From: Metasolibacillus fluoroglycofenilyticus
GTDB lineage: Bacteria; Bacillota; Bacilli; Bacillales_A; Planococcaceae
Assembly: GCF_003049645.1 (NCBI RefSeq)
Contig: NZ_PYWK01000001.1
Coordinates: 310,001-374,000, forward strand
Length of the DNA: 64,000 nt
Direction: 5' to 3'
Under the pieces are notes generated by a model, which saw nothing but the letters and a program-made list of their open reading frames with translations, did no database searches and was not told the DNA's origin. The position numbers and the translations under genes are program-made. Shown piece after piece: positions 7,451 to 16,837 of this stretch (position 1 is the stretch's first letter; the number at the start of each line of letters is the position of its first letter).

Positions 7451-9117
7451 TGAACGCTGTTGAGCAATTACAACAATCGATTAAAATGGCTTTAGCAAAT
7501 GCAGTTGCTAAGGCGCAATTGGTTGAAGAAAGTACGGAATATACAATTCATTTAGAAACACCGAAGGATAAGGCAAATGGGGATTTTGCAACAAATATTG
7601 CGATGCAGCTAACGAAGCTTGCGAAAAAGCCACCACGCGCAATTGCAGAGGCGATTGTTGAAAATATTGATTTAGCAGGGGCGAATATTGAAAAAATTGA
7701 TATTGCAGGACCGGGCTTTATTAATATTACGGTGCGCAAAGATCTTTTAACAGGCGTTGTCCAAGCGGTGCTTGAGCAAGGTGAAGCATATGGTCGTTCG
7801 ACAGCAGGCGCAGGCGAAAAAGTACAAGTAGAGTTTGTATCAGCAAATCCAACAGGCGATTTACACTTAGGGCATGCACGTGGAGCGTCTGTAGGGGATT
7901 CATTGTGTAATGTACTAGATTTCGCTGGCTATGCAGTATCACGTGAATATTATATTAATGATGCTGGAAATCAAATTAATAATTTAGCTTATTCACTAGA
8001 AGCACGCTATAAGCAAGCGCTCGGTATGGAGGCGGAAATGCCAGAGGATGGCTACCATGGGCAAGATATTATCGACATTGCGGGTAAATTGGCCGAAGCA
8101 CATGGCGCAAGCATTTTAGAGCGAACGGATGAAGAACGTTTTAAATTTTTCCGTGAGCATGGTTTGAAGTTAGAGCTAGAAAAATTACAAAATGATTTAA
8201 AAAACTTCCGCGTTGAATTTGATGTGTGGTATTCAGAAACATCATTATATGAAAACGGGAAAATTGAAATAGCGTTAGATAAATTGCGTGCGAATGGACA
8301 TGTTTTTGAAGAGGAAGGGGCAACTTGGTTCCGTTCGACAACATTTGGTGATGATAAAGACCGCGTGTTAATTAAAAATGATGGCTCGTTCACTTACTTA
8401 ACACCAGATATCGCTTACCATGAGGATAAAATTGTGCGCGGCTTCGATAAGCTAATTAACATTTGGGGAGCTGACCACCATGGCTATATTCCACGTATGA
8501 AAGCAGCAATCGAGGCACTTGGCTACGAGCGCGATACGTTAGAGGTAGAAGTTATTCAAATGGTACAGCTTTATAAAAACGGTGAGAAGTTCAAAATGTC
8601 AAAGCGTACTGGTAACGCAGTGACGATGCGTGAGCTTGTAGAAGAGGTAGGCTTGGATGCAGTACGGTACTTTTTCGTTAAAACAGCAGGCGATTCGCAT
8701 ATGGACTTTGACCTTGATTTAGCTGTGTCACAGTCAAACGAAAACCCTGTTTACTATGCGCAATATGCACATGCTCGTATTTGCTCGATTTTACGTCAAG
8801 CGGATGAGCAAGGCTTACAAGCAAGCTTAGATAATTTACAGCTACTAACGGCTGAAAAAGAAATTGATGTATTGAAAAAGATAGGTGCATTCCCGCAAGT
8901 TGTTGCAGATGCAGCGAAACACCGTACGCCGCACCGTATTGCTAATTACATCCAAGAGTTAGCGGCCGCATTCCACAGCTTCTACAATGCTGAAAAAGTA
9001 ATAAACGCGGAAAATGAGCAATTATCGTCTGCCCGCCTTGCATTAATTACAGCGGTACGCACGACACTAGCAAACGCTTTAAAATTAATCGGCGTAAGCG
9101 CACCCGAAAAAATGTAA
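7450..9117 (+). CDS. argS: Arginyl-tRNA synthetase
   Basis: A 555-residue class Ia synthetase charging tRNA-Arg. It has the N-terminal Add-1 domain (residues about 1-90), the HIGH-type motif H-L-G-H (139-142) in [14 protein letters not shown], the KMSKR-type motif (F-K-M-S-K-R-T-G-N, about 380) and the C-terminal DALR anticodon-binding domain with [10 protein letters not shown]. Length is normal. It overlaps the ywiB stop by one base and is followed by a strong terminator. No T-box leader is visible upstream of ywiB. Confidence 0.98.
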   Translation: MNAVEQLQQSIKMALANAVAKAQLVEESTEYTIHLETPKDKANGDFATNIAMQLTKLAKKPPRAIAEAIVENIDLAGANIEKIDIAGPGFINITVRKDLLTGVVQAVLEQGEAYGRSTAGAGEKVQVEFVSANPTGDLHLGHARGASVGDSLCNVLDFAGYAVSREYYINDAGNQINNLAYSLEARYKQALGMEAEMPEDGYHGQDIIDIAGKLAEAHGASILERTDEERFKFFREHGLKLELEKLQNDLKNFRVEFDVWYSETSLYENGKIEIALDKLRANGHVFEEEGATWFRSTTFGDDKDRVLIKNDGSFTYLTPDIAYHEDKIVRGFDKLINIWGADHHGYIPRMKAAIEALGYERDTLEVEVIQMVQLYKNGEKFKMSKRTGNAVTMRELVEEVGLDAVRYFFVKTAGDSHMDFDLDLAVSQSNENPVYYAQYAHARICSILRQADEQGLQASLDNLQLLTAEKEIDVLKKIGAFPQVVADAAKHRTPHRIANYIQELAAAFHSFYNAEKVINAENEQLSSARLALITAVRTTLANALKLIGVSAPEKM

Positions 9118-9127
9118 TATGGAAATG

Positions 9128-9168
9128 AAAAGCTGAGGCTGTCGAAAAAATCGACCCTCAGCTTTTTT
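9128..9168 (+). terminator. argS terminator
   Basis: AAAAGCTGAGG pairs with CCTCAGCTTTT across a 17-base loop that itself contains GTCG/CGAC, followed by a T-run. The A-rich arm means it may also work on the opposite strand. Confidence 0.88.
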
Positions 9169-9184
9169 AGTTGGAAAAGTAAAA

Positions 9185-9420
9185 CACAGATAAGTCATGG
9201 AAATGAGCAGATAATTCTACAGGTTGCAAATAAATCAAGGCAAGCCGCAAATATACCCGAGAGATTGCAAATAAAATAGGGCAATTTGCAAATATCCAGA
9301 TGACAGCTGCTAATATAATGCAAAAAACGCTGATATCTCAATGTAGGCCGCGGCTATGATTTATAAACTGCCAATATCTAAAAGCCCCTAATCATATTCA
9401 AAGCCACCGATAAATCCCAA
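9185..9420. repeat. Degenerate 20-22-bp tandem repeat array
   Basis: About eight units with the core G-C-A-(G/A)-ATAA or G-C-A-A-ATAT are visible, for example near 9187, 9209, 9227, 9247, 9268 and 9288, drifting beyond recognition after 9330. The array lies in the 670-base gap after argS. Between 9420 and 9700 I see nothing further. It resembles the arrays at 1121-1243 and 18937-19041. Confidence 0.6.
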
Positions 9421-9709
9421 ATACTCAAAAAATCATTTCTCTACGCCATGCGATTATTTTGTGCATTGGCTTTTCAACCGTATTTTAATGTCTAACTGAT
9501 TGATTTGAGGCTTCTTTGACATGACTAAAATAGGCACGTTATTCAGAGAGGGGGATTTTCAAAAAAGTTTTGTCTGAAAGTTGCGTTTGCGTGTTTTCAA
9601 ACTTTCTTTATTTTAAGATACCAGCATTTAATTTTTATTTTAAAAGCTATGGCATATATGCTTTTTTTGAATAATATATAAAACCTATAAAAAAACTTGG
9701 TATAAACTA

Positions 9710-9766
9710 TTGACTTCCATTTTTGCTAGTCGTACAATCAATTTCAACATCATTCAAAATTGATTG
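9710..9766 (+). promoter_or_regulatory. Promoter and inverted-repeat operator of the sulfur/amino-acid uptake operon
   Basis: TTGACT (9710-9715), 17-base spacer, TACAAT (9733-9738). An inverted repeat CAATCAATTT (9735-9744) and AAATTGATTG (9757-9766) starts within the -10 box and spans the expected transcription start, a typical repressor or activator position. The regulator is not in the window. Confidence 0.7.
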
Positions 9767-9787
9767 AAAATTAGGGAGGCTATTATT

Positions 9788-10966
9788 GTGAGTAAACAGC
9801 TTTTCATTAAAACAACAGAACAGCGACAATGGTTAGAGAAAATTGCTACGTTGGAGGAGACGTTTAAAAGTCGCTCGCAGCAAATTGATGAGCTTGGGAG
9901 CTTCCCGCATGAAAATATTCGTGCATTAAGGGAGATTGGTTATACGAAAATTACATTGCCAAAGCAGCTTGGCGGCGAGGGCTTCACTATTTATGATGCA
10001 GTTTTATTGCATGAAACGTTGGCTAGCTATGATGCAAGTACAGCGCTCACTATAGGCTGGACGCTGCTAACTGTAGGTGATTTATTTGAACATGAGGAAT
10101 GGGAGCCTGCGATGCTACAAAAATTTGCGCAGGAAGTAGCGAACGGCGCAATTATTAATCGTGCGGTTAGCGAGTTTGCTATGGGTAGTCCGACACGTGG
10201 TGGCAGACCGACAACGACTGCAAAGAAAACGGCGGAAGGGTGGTTAATTAATGGGCGTAAAAACTATACAACAGGTGCACCAGAGCTGGATTATTTTTTA
10301 ACATCTGCTTGGATAGAGGAGCAAGAGAAAATTGGATTTTTCCTTATTCCACACAAAGCCAAAGGTGTCACAATCGATGAAACATGGGATGTAATTGCGA
10401 TGCGTGGTACAGGTAGCCATGATTTAGTATTGCAAAATGTAGAGCTAAAGCCATCTGATTTGGTTGAAATTTCGAGTTATTCTACAGGTTTTAAGGTGAA
10501 TGGTTGGGCATTATTAGTTCCTGCTACTTATTTAGGTATCGCACAAGCTGCACGTGATTATGCTGTTCATTTTGCGACAACACATAAACCAAATAGCTTA
10601 AATGGTCCGATAAGCGACTTCCCAAATGTGCAAGCACTCATTGGAGAAATGGAGTTAGCACTGGCAACAGCACGCTTCACATTGTACGGGGCGGCAGAGG
10701 CTTATATAAATCCGACTCGCAAACAGTTCGTGCAGCAAGAGCTCAATATTGCCAAGCATGTTGTGACAAATAATGCATTGCAAATTGTGGATAAGGCGAT
10801 GCGCTTAGTTGGTGCAAAAAGCTTGCAACGCAATAATCCACTGCAGCGTTATTATCGTGATGTGAGGGCAGGCTTACACAATCCACCAATGGATGATATG
10901 ACAATAAAAAAGTTGGCTGAAGCAGCTATTCAACAAGCAAAAGGAGAGACTTTACATGTTAATTAA
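9788..10966 (+). CDS. Acyl-CoA dehydrogenase-like flavoprotein (sulfur-metabolism type)
   Basis: A 392-residue protein of the acyl-CoA dehydrogenase fold. It has a helical N-terminal domain (I-T-L-P-K-Q-L-G-G-E-G-F), a beta middle domain (G-R-K-N-Y-T-T-G-A, M-R-G-T-G-S-H) and a helical C-terminal domain. The usual catalytic Glu context is not obvious. Fused in operon to a polar amino-acid/cystine-type ABC importer, it resembles SfnB/DszC-type members that use reduced flavin to open C-S or C-N compounds. I infer a role in degrading an imported sulfur compound. The GTG at 9788 follows GGGAGG by 8 bases. Its end overlaps the next gene by 11 bases. Confidence 0.82.
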   Translation: MSKQLFIKTTEQRQWLEKIATLEETFKSRSQQIDELGSFPHENIRALREIGYTKITLPKQLGGEGFTIYDAVLLHETLASYDASTALTIGWTLLTVGDLFEHEEWEPAMLQKFAQEVANGAIINRAVSEFAMGSPTRGGRPTTTAKKTAEGWLINGRKNYTTGAPELDYFLTSAWIEEQEKIGFFLIPHKAKGVTIDETWDVIAMRGTGSHDLVLQNVELKPSDLVEISSYSTGFKVNGWALLVPATYLGIAQAARDYAVHFATTHKPNSLNGPISDFPNVQALIGEMELALATARFTLYGAAEAYINPTRKQFVQQELNIAKHVVTNNALQIVDKAMRLVGAKSLQRNNPLQRYYRDVRAGLHNPPMDDMTIKKLAEAAIQQAKGETLHVN

Positions 10967-11813
10967 AAAAATATTACAGTTTACAGCAATTAGCTTTGCG
11001 GCGGTTTCTATACTAGTGGCGTGCAGTGACGGCGAGGCTGCTACAACGTCAAATGGAGAAGCGGTGAAAAAAGTAAAGGTAGCTTATGACCAGTCAGGCA
11101 AGCCAATGACTTATATTGATGAAAACGGTAATCCAACAGGCTATGACGTTGAAGTAATGAAATTAGTCGATGAAATTTTAGAAGATTACGAGTTTGAATT
11201 TGTTGGAACGTCCAACGATGATTTATTAATCGGTGTTGAGCAAGGGAAGTATCAGGTAGGTGTGAAAAATGCCTTCTGGACAGAGGAGCGAACAGCAAAA
11301 TTTATTTTCCCACAGGAGTTTTTAGGATTAAGTAGTGCAGGGCTTGTTGTAAAAAAAGAAAATGCCCATATTAAAAATTTGAGTGACTTTGCTTCAGCGG
11401 GGTTTACGCTAGCGCCAATCGCGGCAAATAACGCCCAGTATACAGTCATTGCTGAATACAATGAAGCGAACCCGGATAACCAAGTCAAGCTAAAGGCAGG
11501 AGAGGAGTTTTCGGTTGATGTTGTGCAATGGGTGAATGAAGGGCGTGTAGATGGCGGTGTACAAATCGAAGGTAGCTTTAACGGTCAAGTATTAACGGAG
11601 GGCGGCCCGTATCATCATTTAAAGGATGAGATTGTGTATAACGAGTTTGCAGTAATTAAAACATGGCCGCTATTTAATAAAAAGGAGCAGGAATTCGCAG
11701 ATGCCTATGATAAAGCAATTCAGCAGTTAAAGGAAACGGATGCGCTAAATAAGCTAAGCGAACAATTTTACGGTAAGGATTTATTCAAAGTGCTAGATTC
11801 TGTAAAACGTTAG
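10956..11813 (+). CDS. Amino-acid/cystine ABC transporter substrate-binding lipoprotein
   Basis: A 285-residue extracellular solute-binding protein. The N-terminus MLIKKILQFTAISFAAVS ends in the lipobox I-L-V-A-C (Cys23), so it is a membrane-anchored lipoprotein. The body is a family 3 bilobed domain: P-M-T-Y-I-D-E-N-G-N-P-T-G-Y-D-V-E-V, then a duplicated lobe, ending in Q-L-K-E-T-D-A-L-N-K-L-S-E-Q. It resembles TcyJ/TcyK-type binders for cystine and related sulfur compounds. It overlaps the flavoprotein gene and precedes two permeases and an ATPase, which supports uptake and breakdown of one substrate. The ligand is an inference. Confidence 0.9.
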   Translation: MLIKKILQFTAISFAAVSILVACSDGEAATTSNGEAVKKVKVAYDQSGKPMTYIDENGNPTGYDVEVMKLVDEILEDYEFEFVGTSNDDLLIGVEQGKYQVGVKNAFWTEERTAKFIFPQEFLGLSSAGLVVKKENAHIKNLSDFASAGFTLAPIAANNAQYTVIAEYNEANPDNQVKLKAGEEFSVDVVQWVNEGRVDGGVQIEGSFNGQVLTEGGPYHHLKDEIVYNEFAVIKTWPLFNKKEQEFADAYDKAIQQLKETDALNKLSEQFYGKDLFKVLDSVKR

Positions 11814-11893
11814 ATTAATTGAATAGCTAAGGTAGAGCATATGCAACCTGCTTTCCCAAGAGCTGCATACATAATGAATCGGTGGTGAGATGA

Positions 11894-12604
11894 ATGGAAA
11901 AATACTTTGATATCACTTATTTATGGTCAGCGCTTCCACAGCTATTGCCATTTTTATTTGTGACATTATATGTTGCTGCTCTTGCGGTCGTTTTTGGTAG
12001 TGTTGCTGGATTGGTACTAGCGATGGCGAAATTGAGCAATCATGCATTGCTGCGTTGGCTTGCGAATGGCTATACAACAATTATTCGTTGTACACCTTCT
12101 ATCGTATTGTTATTTCTTGTGTACTACGGGGTTCCGGCATTCGCTGAAAATTTATTAAATATCAATTTGCATAATGTGCATACAGGTGTTTTTGTAGTGA
12201 TAACATTTAGCTTACAGTTTGCGGCGATGATGTCCGAGGTAATTCGTTCTTCTTATTTAGCAATTGATAGAGGACAGCATGAGGCAGCTGTTAGCGTCGG
12301 TCTCACACCACTGCAAGCCTATCGACGCATTGTTTTTCCACAAGCATTTGTTGTTGCCATACCGAATTTTGGCAATGGCTTAATTGCGGTATTACAGGAA
12401 GGGGCACTTGCCTATACGATAGGCTTTATTGATATTGTAGGAAAGGCAAATTTAATTATTGCGAATAACTATGGTACGCATACGTTAGAAATTTTTATGG
12501 CTTTAGCTATTATTTATTGGATTTTGTCGATTACGTTAGAAAAGCTATTTGCAAAATTGGAGCGAGCATTTAGCAAAGGGAAGAGCTCAATCAAGGCGAC
12601 ATAA
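11894..12604 (+). CDS. Amino-acid ABC transporter permease (TcyL-type)
   Basis: A 236-residue inner membrane permease of the HisM/GlnP family with about five membrane segments. The coupling loop E-A-A-V-S-V-G-L-T-P-L-Q-A-Y-R-R-I-V-F-P-Q-A is the EAA motif contacting the ATPase. The start at 11894 is preceded by GGTGGTGAG. It is one of a permease pair with the gene 12 bases downstream. The 80-base spacing before it is the largest in the operon but holds no terminator. Confidence 0.9.
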   Translation: MEKYFDITYLWSALPQLLPFLFVTLYVAALAVVFGSVAGLVLAMAKLSNHALLRWLANGYTTIIRCTPSIVLLFLVYYGVPAFAENLLNINLHNVHTGVFVVITFSLQFAAMMSEVIRSSYLAIDRGQHEAAVSVGLTPLQAYRRIVFPQAFVVAIPNFGNGLIAVLQEGALAYTIGFIDIVGKANLIIANNYGTHTLEIFMALAIIYWILSITLEKLFAKLERAFSKGKSSIKAT

Positions 12605-12616
12605 GGAGTGATGTGC

Positions 12617-13330
12617 ATGGATTTTATTAATATAGCATTTTTAATAGATACCTTTTGGGTTGCGCTTAGCGGTGTGCCAATTGCGTTATTGGTAACGATT
12701 GTATCGCTTATATTAGCAATACCTTTAGCTTTTCTACTTGCCATGTCGCGTATTTATGAAGTGCCGATTATTAACCGCTTAACAAAAATTTATGTGTCTT
12801 TTGTGCGTGGCACGCCAGTAATTATTCAAATTTTTGTGCTCTACAGCAGCATCCCACTCATTTTAGCAGGTCTATTTGAAAAATATAATATCAATTACTC
12901 CATTTATGATGTGAATCCATTATGGTATGCCCTTATTATATTTACGTTTAATACAGCCGCAGTTTTAACTGAGGTGTTCCGCTCTGCATTGCAAACTGTT
13001 CCTAAAGGGCAGCTAGAGGCGGCGCATTCTGTTGGCTTGACAACGGCACAGGCTTACTGGCGTATTGTCATCCCACAATCATTAGTAGCGGCGCTACCTA
13101 ATTTATGTACTGCAACGATTAATTTGATTAAGGCGACATCGCTCGGCTATGCCATCTCATTACAGGAAATTACGTTGAAGGCGAAGGTTGCTGCGAATGT
13201 TGGCTACAATTATTTAGAGGCATATATTGATATTTTCATCGTTTATTTAATTTTATGTATGACGGTAGAATATTTATTTAAACGCTATGAACGCTATTTA
13301 AGCCGCTATAAAATGAATCTTCAAAGCTAG
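12617..13330 (+). CDS. Amino-acid ABC transporter permease (TcyM-type)
   Basis: A 237-residue permease paralogous to its upstream neighbour, with the EAA loop [22 protein letters not shown]. The two permeases most likely form a heterodimer. The ATG at 12617 is preferred because AGGAG lies 8 bases before it; earlier GTG/ATG codons would overlap the ribosome site. Confidence 0.9.
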   Translation: MDFINIAFLIDTFWVALSGVPIALLVTIVSLILAIPLAFLLAMSRIYEVPIINRLTKIYVSFVRGTPVIIQIFVLYSSIPLILAGLFEKYNINYSIYDVNPLWYALIIFTFNTAAVLTEVFRSALQTVPKGQLEAAHSVGLTTAQAYWRIVIPQSLVAALPNLCTATINLIKATSLGYAISLQEITLKAKVAANVGYNYLEAYIDIFIVYLILCMTVEYLFKRYERYLSRYKMNLQS

Positions 13331-13341
13331 GGGGAGAGCCA

Positions 13342-14097
13342 GTGCTACAAATTACAAATATTCATAAATCATTCGGGCATAATGAGATTTTAAAGGGTGT
13401 TGATTTAACCGTTTCGAAAGGGGATGTTGTTGTTATTTTAGGTCCCAGTGGTTCAGGTAAAACAACATTGCTGCGCTGTATTAATTTTTTGGAGCGTGCG
13501 GATAAAGGAACGGCGAGCTTTGGTGAAATAACAGTTGATTTAAAAAATGCCTCTAAAAAGGAAGTGCTTGCTGTACGTAAAAAAACCGCCTTTGTATTTC
13601 AAAATTATAATTTATTTCATAATAAAACGGCACTGGAAAATGTCGCAGAAGGCTTAATTATAGGTAGGAAAATGAATAAGGAGAAAGCGTATGGACTTGC
13701 GAAAGAGGCACTCGATCAAGTAGGTTTGACGCATAAATATGATGCCTACCCAAGTCAATTATCTGGTGGTCAGCAGCAGCGGGTTGGTATAGCCCGAGCT
13801 ATTGTATTATCGCCTGATGTAATTTTATTTGATGAGCCGACATCAGCGCTTGACCCCGAGCTTGTAGGGGAAGTTTTAGAGGTCATGAAAACAATCGCGA
13901 AGTCTGGCACAACGATGATTGTCGTCACACATGAAATGTCATTTGCGCGAGATGTAGCAAGCCATGTCATTTTTATGGATGGAGGTCAAATTGTTGAGGA
14001 AGGCTCCGCGCATGAGATTTTTGTACAACCAAAAGAGGAGCGCACAAAGCAGTTTTTACGTCGCGTACTACCTGAAGAGTATAACTACCATATTTAG
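13342..14097 (+). CDS. Amino-acid ABC transporter ATP-binding protein (TcyN-type)
   Basis: A 251-residue ATPase with Walker [10 protein letters not shown], the Q-loop in F-V-F-Q-N-Y-N-L-F, the signature L-S-G-G-Q-Q-Q-R, Walker [12 protein letters not shown] and the switch His in V-T-H-E-M. It powers the importer formed with the three upstream genes. GTG start behind GGGGGAG. It is the last gene of the operon; the sulfur-scavenging role is inferred from resemblance to TcyJKLMN and from the flavoprotein gene at the head of the operon. Confidence 0.92.
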   Translation: MLQITNIHKSFGHNEILKGVDLTVSKGDVVVILGPSGSGKTTLLRCINFLERADKGTASFGEITVDLKNASKKEVLAVRKKTAFVFQNYNLFHNKTALENVAEGLIIGRKMNKEKAYGLAKEALDQVGLTHKYDAYPSQLSGGQQQRVGIARAIVLSPDVILFDEPTSALDPELVGEVLEVMKTIAKSGTTMIVVTHEMSFARDVASHVIFMDGGQIVEEGSAHEIFVQPKEERTKQFLRRVLPEEYNYHI

Positions 14098-14106
14098 CAC
14101 CTACAC

Positions 14107-14153
14107 AATCTCAATTTTTTCGCTATAATTAAAGTGGAGACATTGAGATTTTA
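14107..14153 (+). terminator. Possible terminator after the importer operon
   Basis: AATCTCAAT (14107-14115) pairs with ATTGAGATT (14142-14150) over a 26-base loop, followed by TTATT. The loop also contains TATAAT at 14124-14129, so the region may instead hold the promoter for the cobalamin riboswitch. Confidence 0.4.
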
Positions 14154-14192
14154 TTCATTGTCAAAGATAAAAAAGTTCATAGTGAAGCACAA

Positions 14193-14440
14193 AAGGTTCC
14201 TTGTAGATGATAAGGAGTAAAAGGGAAATCAGTGAAAATCTGATGCGGTCCCGCCACTGTAAATGCTAGTTTCTAGCGGTATGCCACTGAATTTTCGGGA
14301 AGGCGCTAGAGATGTATGATGCATAAGCCAGGAGACCTGCCTTTCGTGTAAAGCCAATGACAACCTACGAGGATAGGGTGGCGCCGCTATTTTAATAGTG
14401 CCCTATTATAATCTCTCGTATTTGTCGAGGGATTTTTTTG
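14193..14440 (+). promoter_or_regulatory. Cobalamin riboswitch with expression-platform terminator
   Basis: The leader shows hallmark AdoCbl riboswitch blocks: GGGAAATCAGTG, then GCGGTCCCGCCACTGTAA (about 14245-14262), and the B12 box AAGCCAGGAGACCTGCC (14325-14341). An intrinsic terminator follows: ATCTCTCG (14411-14418) pairs with CGAGGGAT (14425-14432) and runs into T7. Cobalamin binding is expected to favour termination and switch off the btu genes downstream. Confidence 0.95.
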
Positions 14441-14469
14441 TTATTTTGTTTAATTAGGAGGAATTAGAA

Positions 14470-15432
14470 GTGAAAAAGTTTTGGTCAATTATAATGACGA
14501 TGTTGTTAGCAACAGGCTTGCTTGCAGCGTGTGGACAGGATGACAATAACGAGCCACAAACGCAAGGTGAGCAGCAAACAGAAGTACAGCAAGAAACGGA
14601 CGAGCTCGCCGCAGCCTTTCCTGCGACAGTAACAGATGCTTTAGGCAGAGAGGTTACGCTTGAGCGTGCACCAGAAAAAATCATCTCTTTAACACCATCA
14701 AATACAGAAATTTTATTTGCTTTAAATTTAGAAAATGAGGTTGTTGGCGTCAACGATATTGATGATTATCCACCAGCAGTAGCTGAAAAAGAAAGAGTCG
14801 GTAGCATGGAATACAATGTTGAAAAAATCGTCTCCTTACAGCCCGATATTGTTTTTGCACATGAATCAAGCATGTTCGCAGTTGAGCCAGCATTAGAGCA
14901 ATTAGAAGCAGCGGGCGTAACGGTGTTCGTCGTTAAAAATGCGGCAACATTTGAAGAAACATATATGACAATGGAACAAATCGGTACTTTAACAGGTAAA
15001 GTAGAAGAAGCAGAGAAAATGGTGGAATCTATTAAAACGAAGCTAGCTGATATACAGGCAAAAGTGGAAGGACAAGAAGAAAAATCAGCTTTCGTTGTTG
15101 TTGGTATGACACCAGATATTTATGCAGTTGGTCAAAACACATTTATGGATGAGATGCTAAAAGCAATCAATATTAAAAACGTTGTTGAAGCGGATGAATG
15201 GCCAATGTATAGTCCAGAGGATTTTGTTGCAAGCAATCCAAGCACAATTATCGTGACATACGCAGAAGATGTGGACGCAGTTTTAAATAACCCAGCATTT
15301 GCTGAAATGGATGCGGTGAAAAACGGCGCAGTTTACACTGTAGATGGCAGTATGACAAGCCGTCAAGGTCCTCGCATTGCGGATGGGGTAGAATCAATTG
15401 CAAAGGCAATGTATCCAGAAATTTTTAAATAA
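14470..15432 (+). CDS. btuF: Cobalamin ABC transporter substrate-binding lipoprotein
   Basis: A 320-residue lipoprotein; signal M-K-K-F-W-S-I-I-M-T-M and lipobox L-L-A-A-C (Cys21) followed by an Asp/Glu/Gln-rich linker. The body is a TroA/BtuF-type two-lobed domain (V-T-D-A-L-G-R-E-V-T-L, R-A-P-E-K-I-I-S-L-T-P-S-N-T-E, L-Q-P-D-I-V-F-A). Its place directly under a cobalamin riboswitch makes vitamin B12 or corrinoids the likely ligand. GTG start behind GGAGGAATT. It is separated by 400 bases from btuC but no other transporter gene intervenes. Confidence 0.92.
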   Translation: MKKFWSIIMTMLLATGLLAACGQDDNNEPQTQGEQQTEVQQETDELAAAFPATVTDALGREVTLERAPEKIISLTPSNTEILFALNLENEVVGVNDIDDYPPAVAEKERVGSMEYNVEKIVSLQPDIVFAHESSMFAVEPALEQLEAAGVTVFVVKNAATFEETYMTMEQIGTLTGKVEEAEKMVESIKTKLADIQAKVEGQEEKSAFVVVGMTPDIYAVGQNTFMDEMLKAINIKNVVEADEWPMYSPEDFVASNPSTIIVTYAEDVDAVLNNPAFAEMDAVKNGAVYTVDGSMTSRQGPRIADGVESIAKAMYPEIFK

Positions 15433-15612
15433 AGTGAAACTTCAATCAGTGGGATTCCTCATCCTCACTGATTGTTAGTTGACCTACTCGGGCATTTACG
15501 GGCAGTTAATCTCGCACTTATCTTTTAGCGTATTGTCACTTAAGTCTTGAAGTGGGCGATTTACTGCTCGTTAATGCGGGATAAATCTGGATGAGGGCTG
15601 CCTAAAAGAATT
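15431..15612. repeat. Interspersed repeat family A, copy in the btuF-btuC gap
   Basis: Begins AAAGTGAAACTTCAATCAGTG and ends near CTGCTCGTTAATGCGGGATAAAT (15567-15589) and GAGGGCTG. Related pieces follow fbaA, the lipoprotein at 45910 and the fusion gene at 49998. From 15613 to 15832 I see only AT-rich sequence with no assignable signal. Confidence 0.6.
15443..15474 (+). terminator. Hairpin after btuF, part of a dispersed repeat
   Basis: CAATCAGTG (15443-15451) pairs with CACTGATTG (15466-15474), preceded by AGTGAAACTT. No T-run follows. The same hairpin follows fbaA (35765-35799), and its left arm follows the lipoprotein gene at 45910. Confidence 0.5.
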
Positions 15613-15832
15613 ATAAGAAATTGAACATTTGTTGATTATTCCAAATAAAGGGGACATCTAAAAAAAACGTCTATAATCGGCGTTTTGGACGATGACTTTT
15701 TGGTAAAAGGTTTATTCCTAAGCGATAGAGAAGAAACGAAAATCTCCCTTTTAATATGATACCAATACAAAATTCCCTTTTTGGATAGTCCTACTCCAGA
15801 ATAAGCGTTTATTTAAAGGCAGGCGATTCTAT

Positions 15833-16837
15833 TTGAGTCAAAATAAAAAGGCAGTAATTGCATATGTCATATCAATTGCATTACTACTCATAAGTATATG
15901 GTTAGGAGTTGCGGTAGGTTCAGTGAACATACCGCTATCTACTTTATGGGATAGAGAGGCTGACCCAACCGCCTACAGTATTTTATGGAATATTCGAATG
16001 CCTAGAGTAATGCTTGCTGCGCTCGTTGGTGCGTCGCTGGCGATAGCGGGGGCAGCATTTCAAGGTTTATTAAAAAACCCACTCGCTGATCCATATACGC
16101 TCGGTATCTCGTCAGGGGCCTCTGTCGGTGCAGTGGCAACTATTTATTTTTCAGTATCGCTTCCGATGCTTGGCGTTTTCACATTGCCGATTTTTAGTAT
16201 GCTTGGCGCAGCGATAACAATGATAATTGTGATGACTTTTGCGCGCCTTGTTGACCGAACGATGAAAATGGAGACATTAATATTAACTGGGGTTATTTTT
16301 AGCTCTTTTTTAGGTTCCTGTATTTCTTTAATGATTGCGTTGACAGGGGAGCAGCTACGAATGATTATGGGCTGGCTACTTGGTAGCGTTTCGATGCGCG
16401 GCTGGCCATATGTGCAAATGATTATCCCGTTCGTTATTATCGGTGTACTTTTAATTTGGTTAAACCGTCGTGAGTTGAATGCGATGGTTTACGGAGAAGA
16501 GCGTGCAAAGCATTTAGGCGTTGATGTGAAGCGCAGTAAATATATTATTTTAGCTGGTGGTTCTATACTGACAGGTGCTGCGGTTGCCGTCTCTGGTACG
16601 ATTGGTTTCGTTGGGCTTGTCGTGCCACATATGGTGCGCATGCTTGTCGGCGCAGACCACCGTTTGCTGCTAATTTTATCGCTCATTAATGGCGCAAGCC
16701 TTCTCGTGATTTGCGATTTAGTGTCACGTACAATCATTGCGCCAACAGAGCTGCCTATTGGGGTCATTACAGCATTTATCGGTGCGCCCATTTTTGCTTA
16801 TATTTTTTACAAGCAACGTAGAAAAGGGGGAGCATAA
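15833..16837 (+). CDS. btuC: Cobalamin ABC transporter permease
   Basis: A 334-residue FecCD/BtuC-type permease with about ten membrane segments. Family motifs include R-M-P-R-V-M-L-A-A-L-V-G-A-S-L-A, Q-G-L-L-K-N-P-L-A-D-P, and G-F-V-G-L-V-V-P-H near the end. The TTG start at 15833 gives MSQNKKAV; the upstream GGCAGGCG is only a weak ribosome site. The stop overlaps the btuD start (ATAATG), so the two are coupled. With BtuF and BtuD it imports corrinoids. Confidence 0.92.
   Translation: MSQNKKAVIAYVISIALLLISIWLGVAVGSVNIPLSTLWDREADPTAYSILWNIRMPRVMLAALVGASLAIAGAAFQGLLKNPLADPYTLGISSGASVGAVATIYFSVSLPMLGVFTLPIFSMLGAAITMIIVMTFARLVDRTMKMETLILTGVIFSSFLGSCISLMIALTGEQLRMIMGWLLGSVSMRGWPYVQMIIPFVIIGVLLIWLNRRELNAMVYGEERAKHLGVDVKRSKYIILAGGSILTGAAVAVSGTIGFVGLVVPHMVRMLVGADHRLLLILSLINGASLLVICDLVSRTIIAPTELPIGVITAFIGAPIFAYIFYKQRRKGGA

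Noticed and set aside
15433..15832. Second riboswitch between btuF and btuC
   Set aside because: No B12 box or other riboswitch consensus; the gap is explained by a repeat copy and AT-rich sequence.
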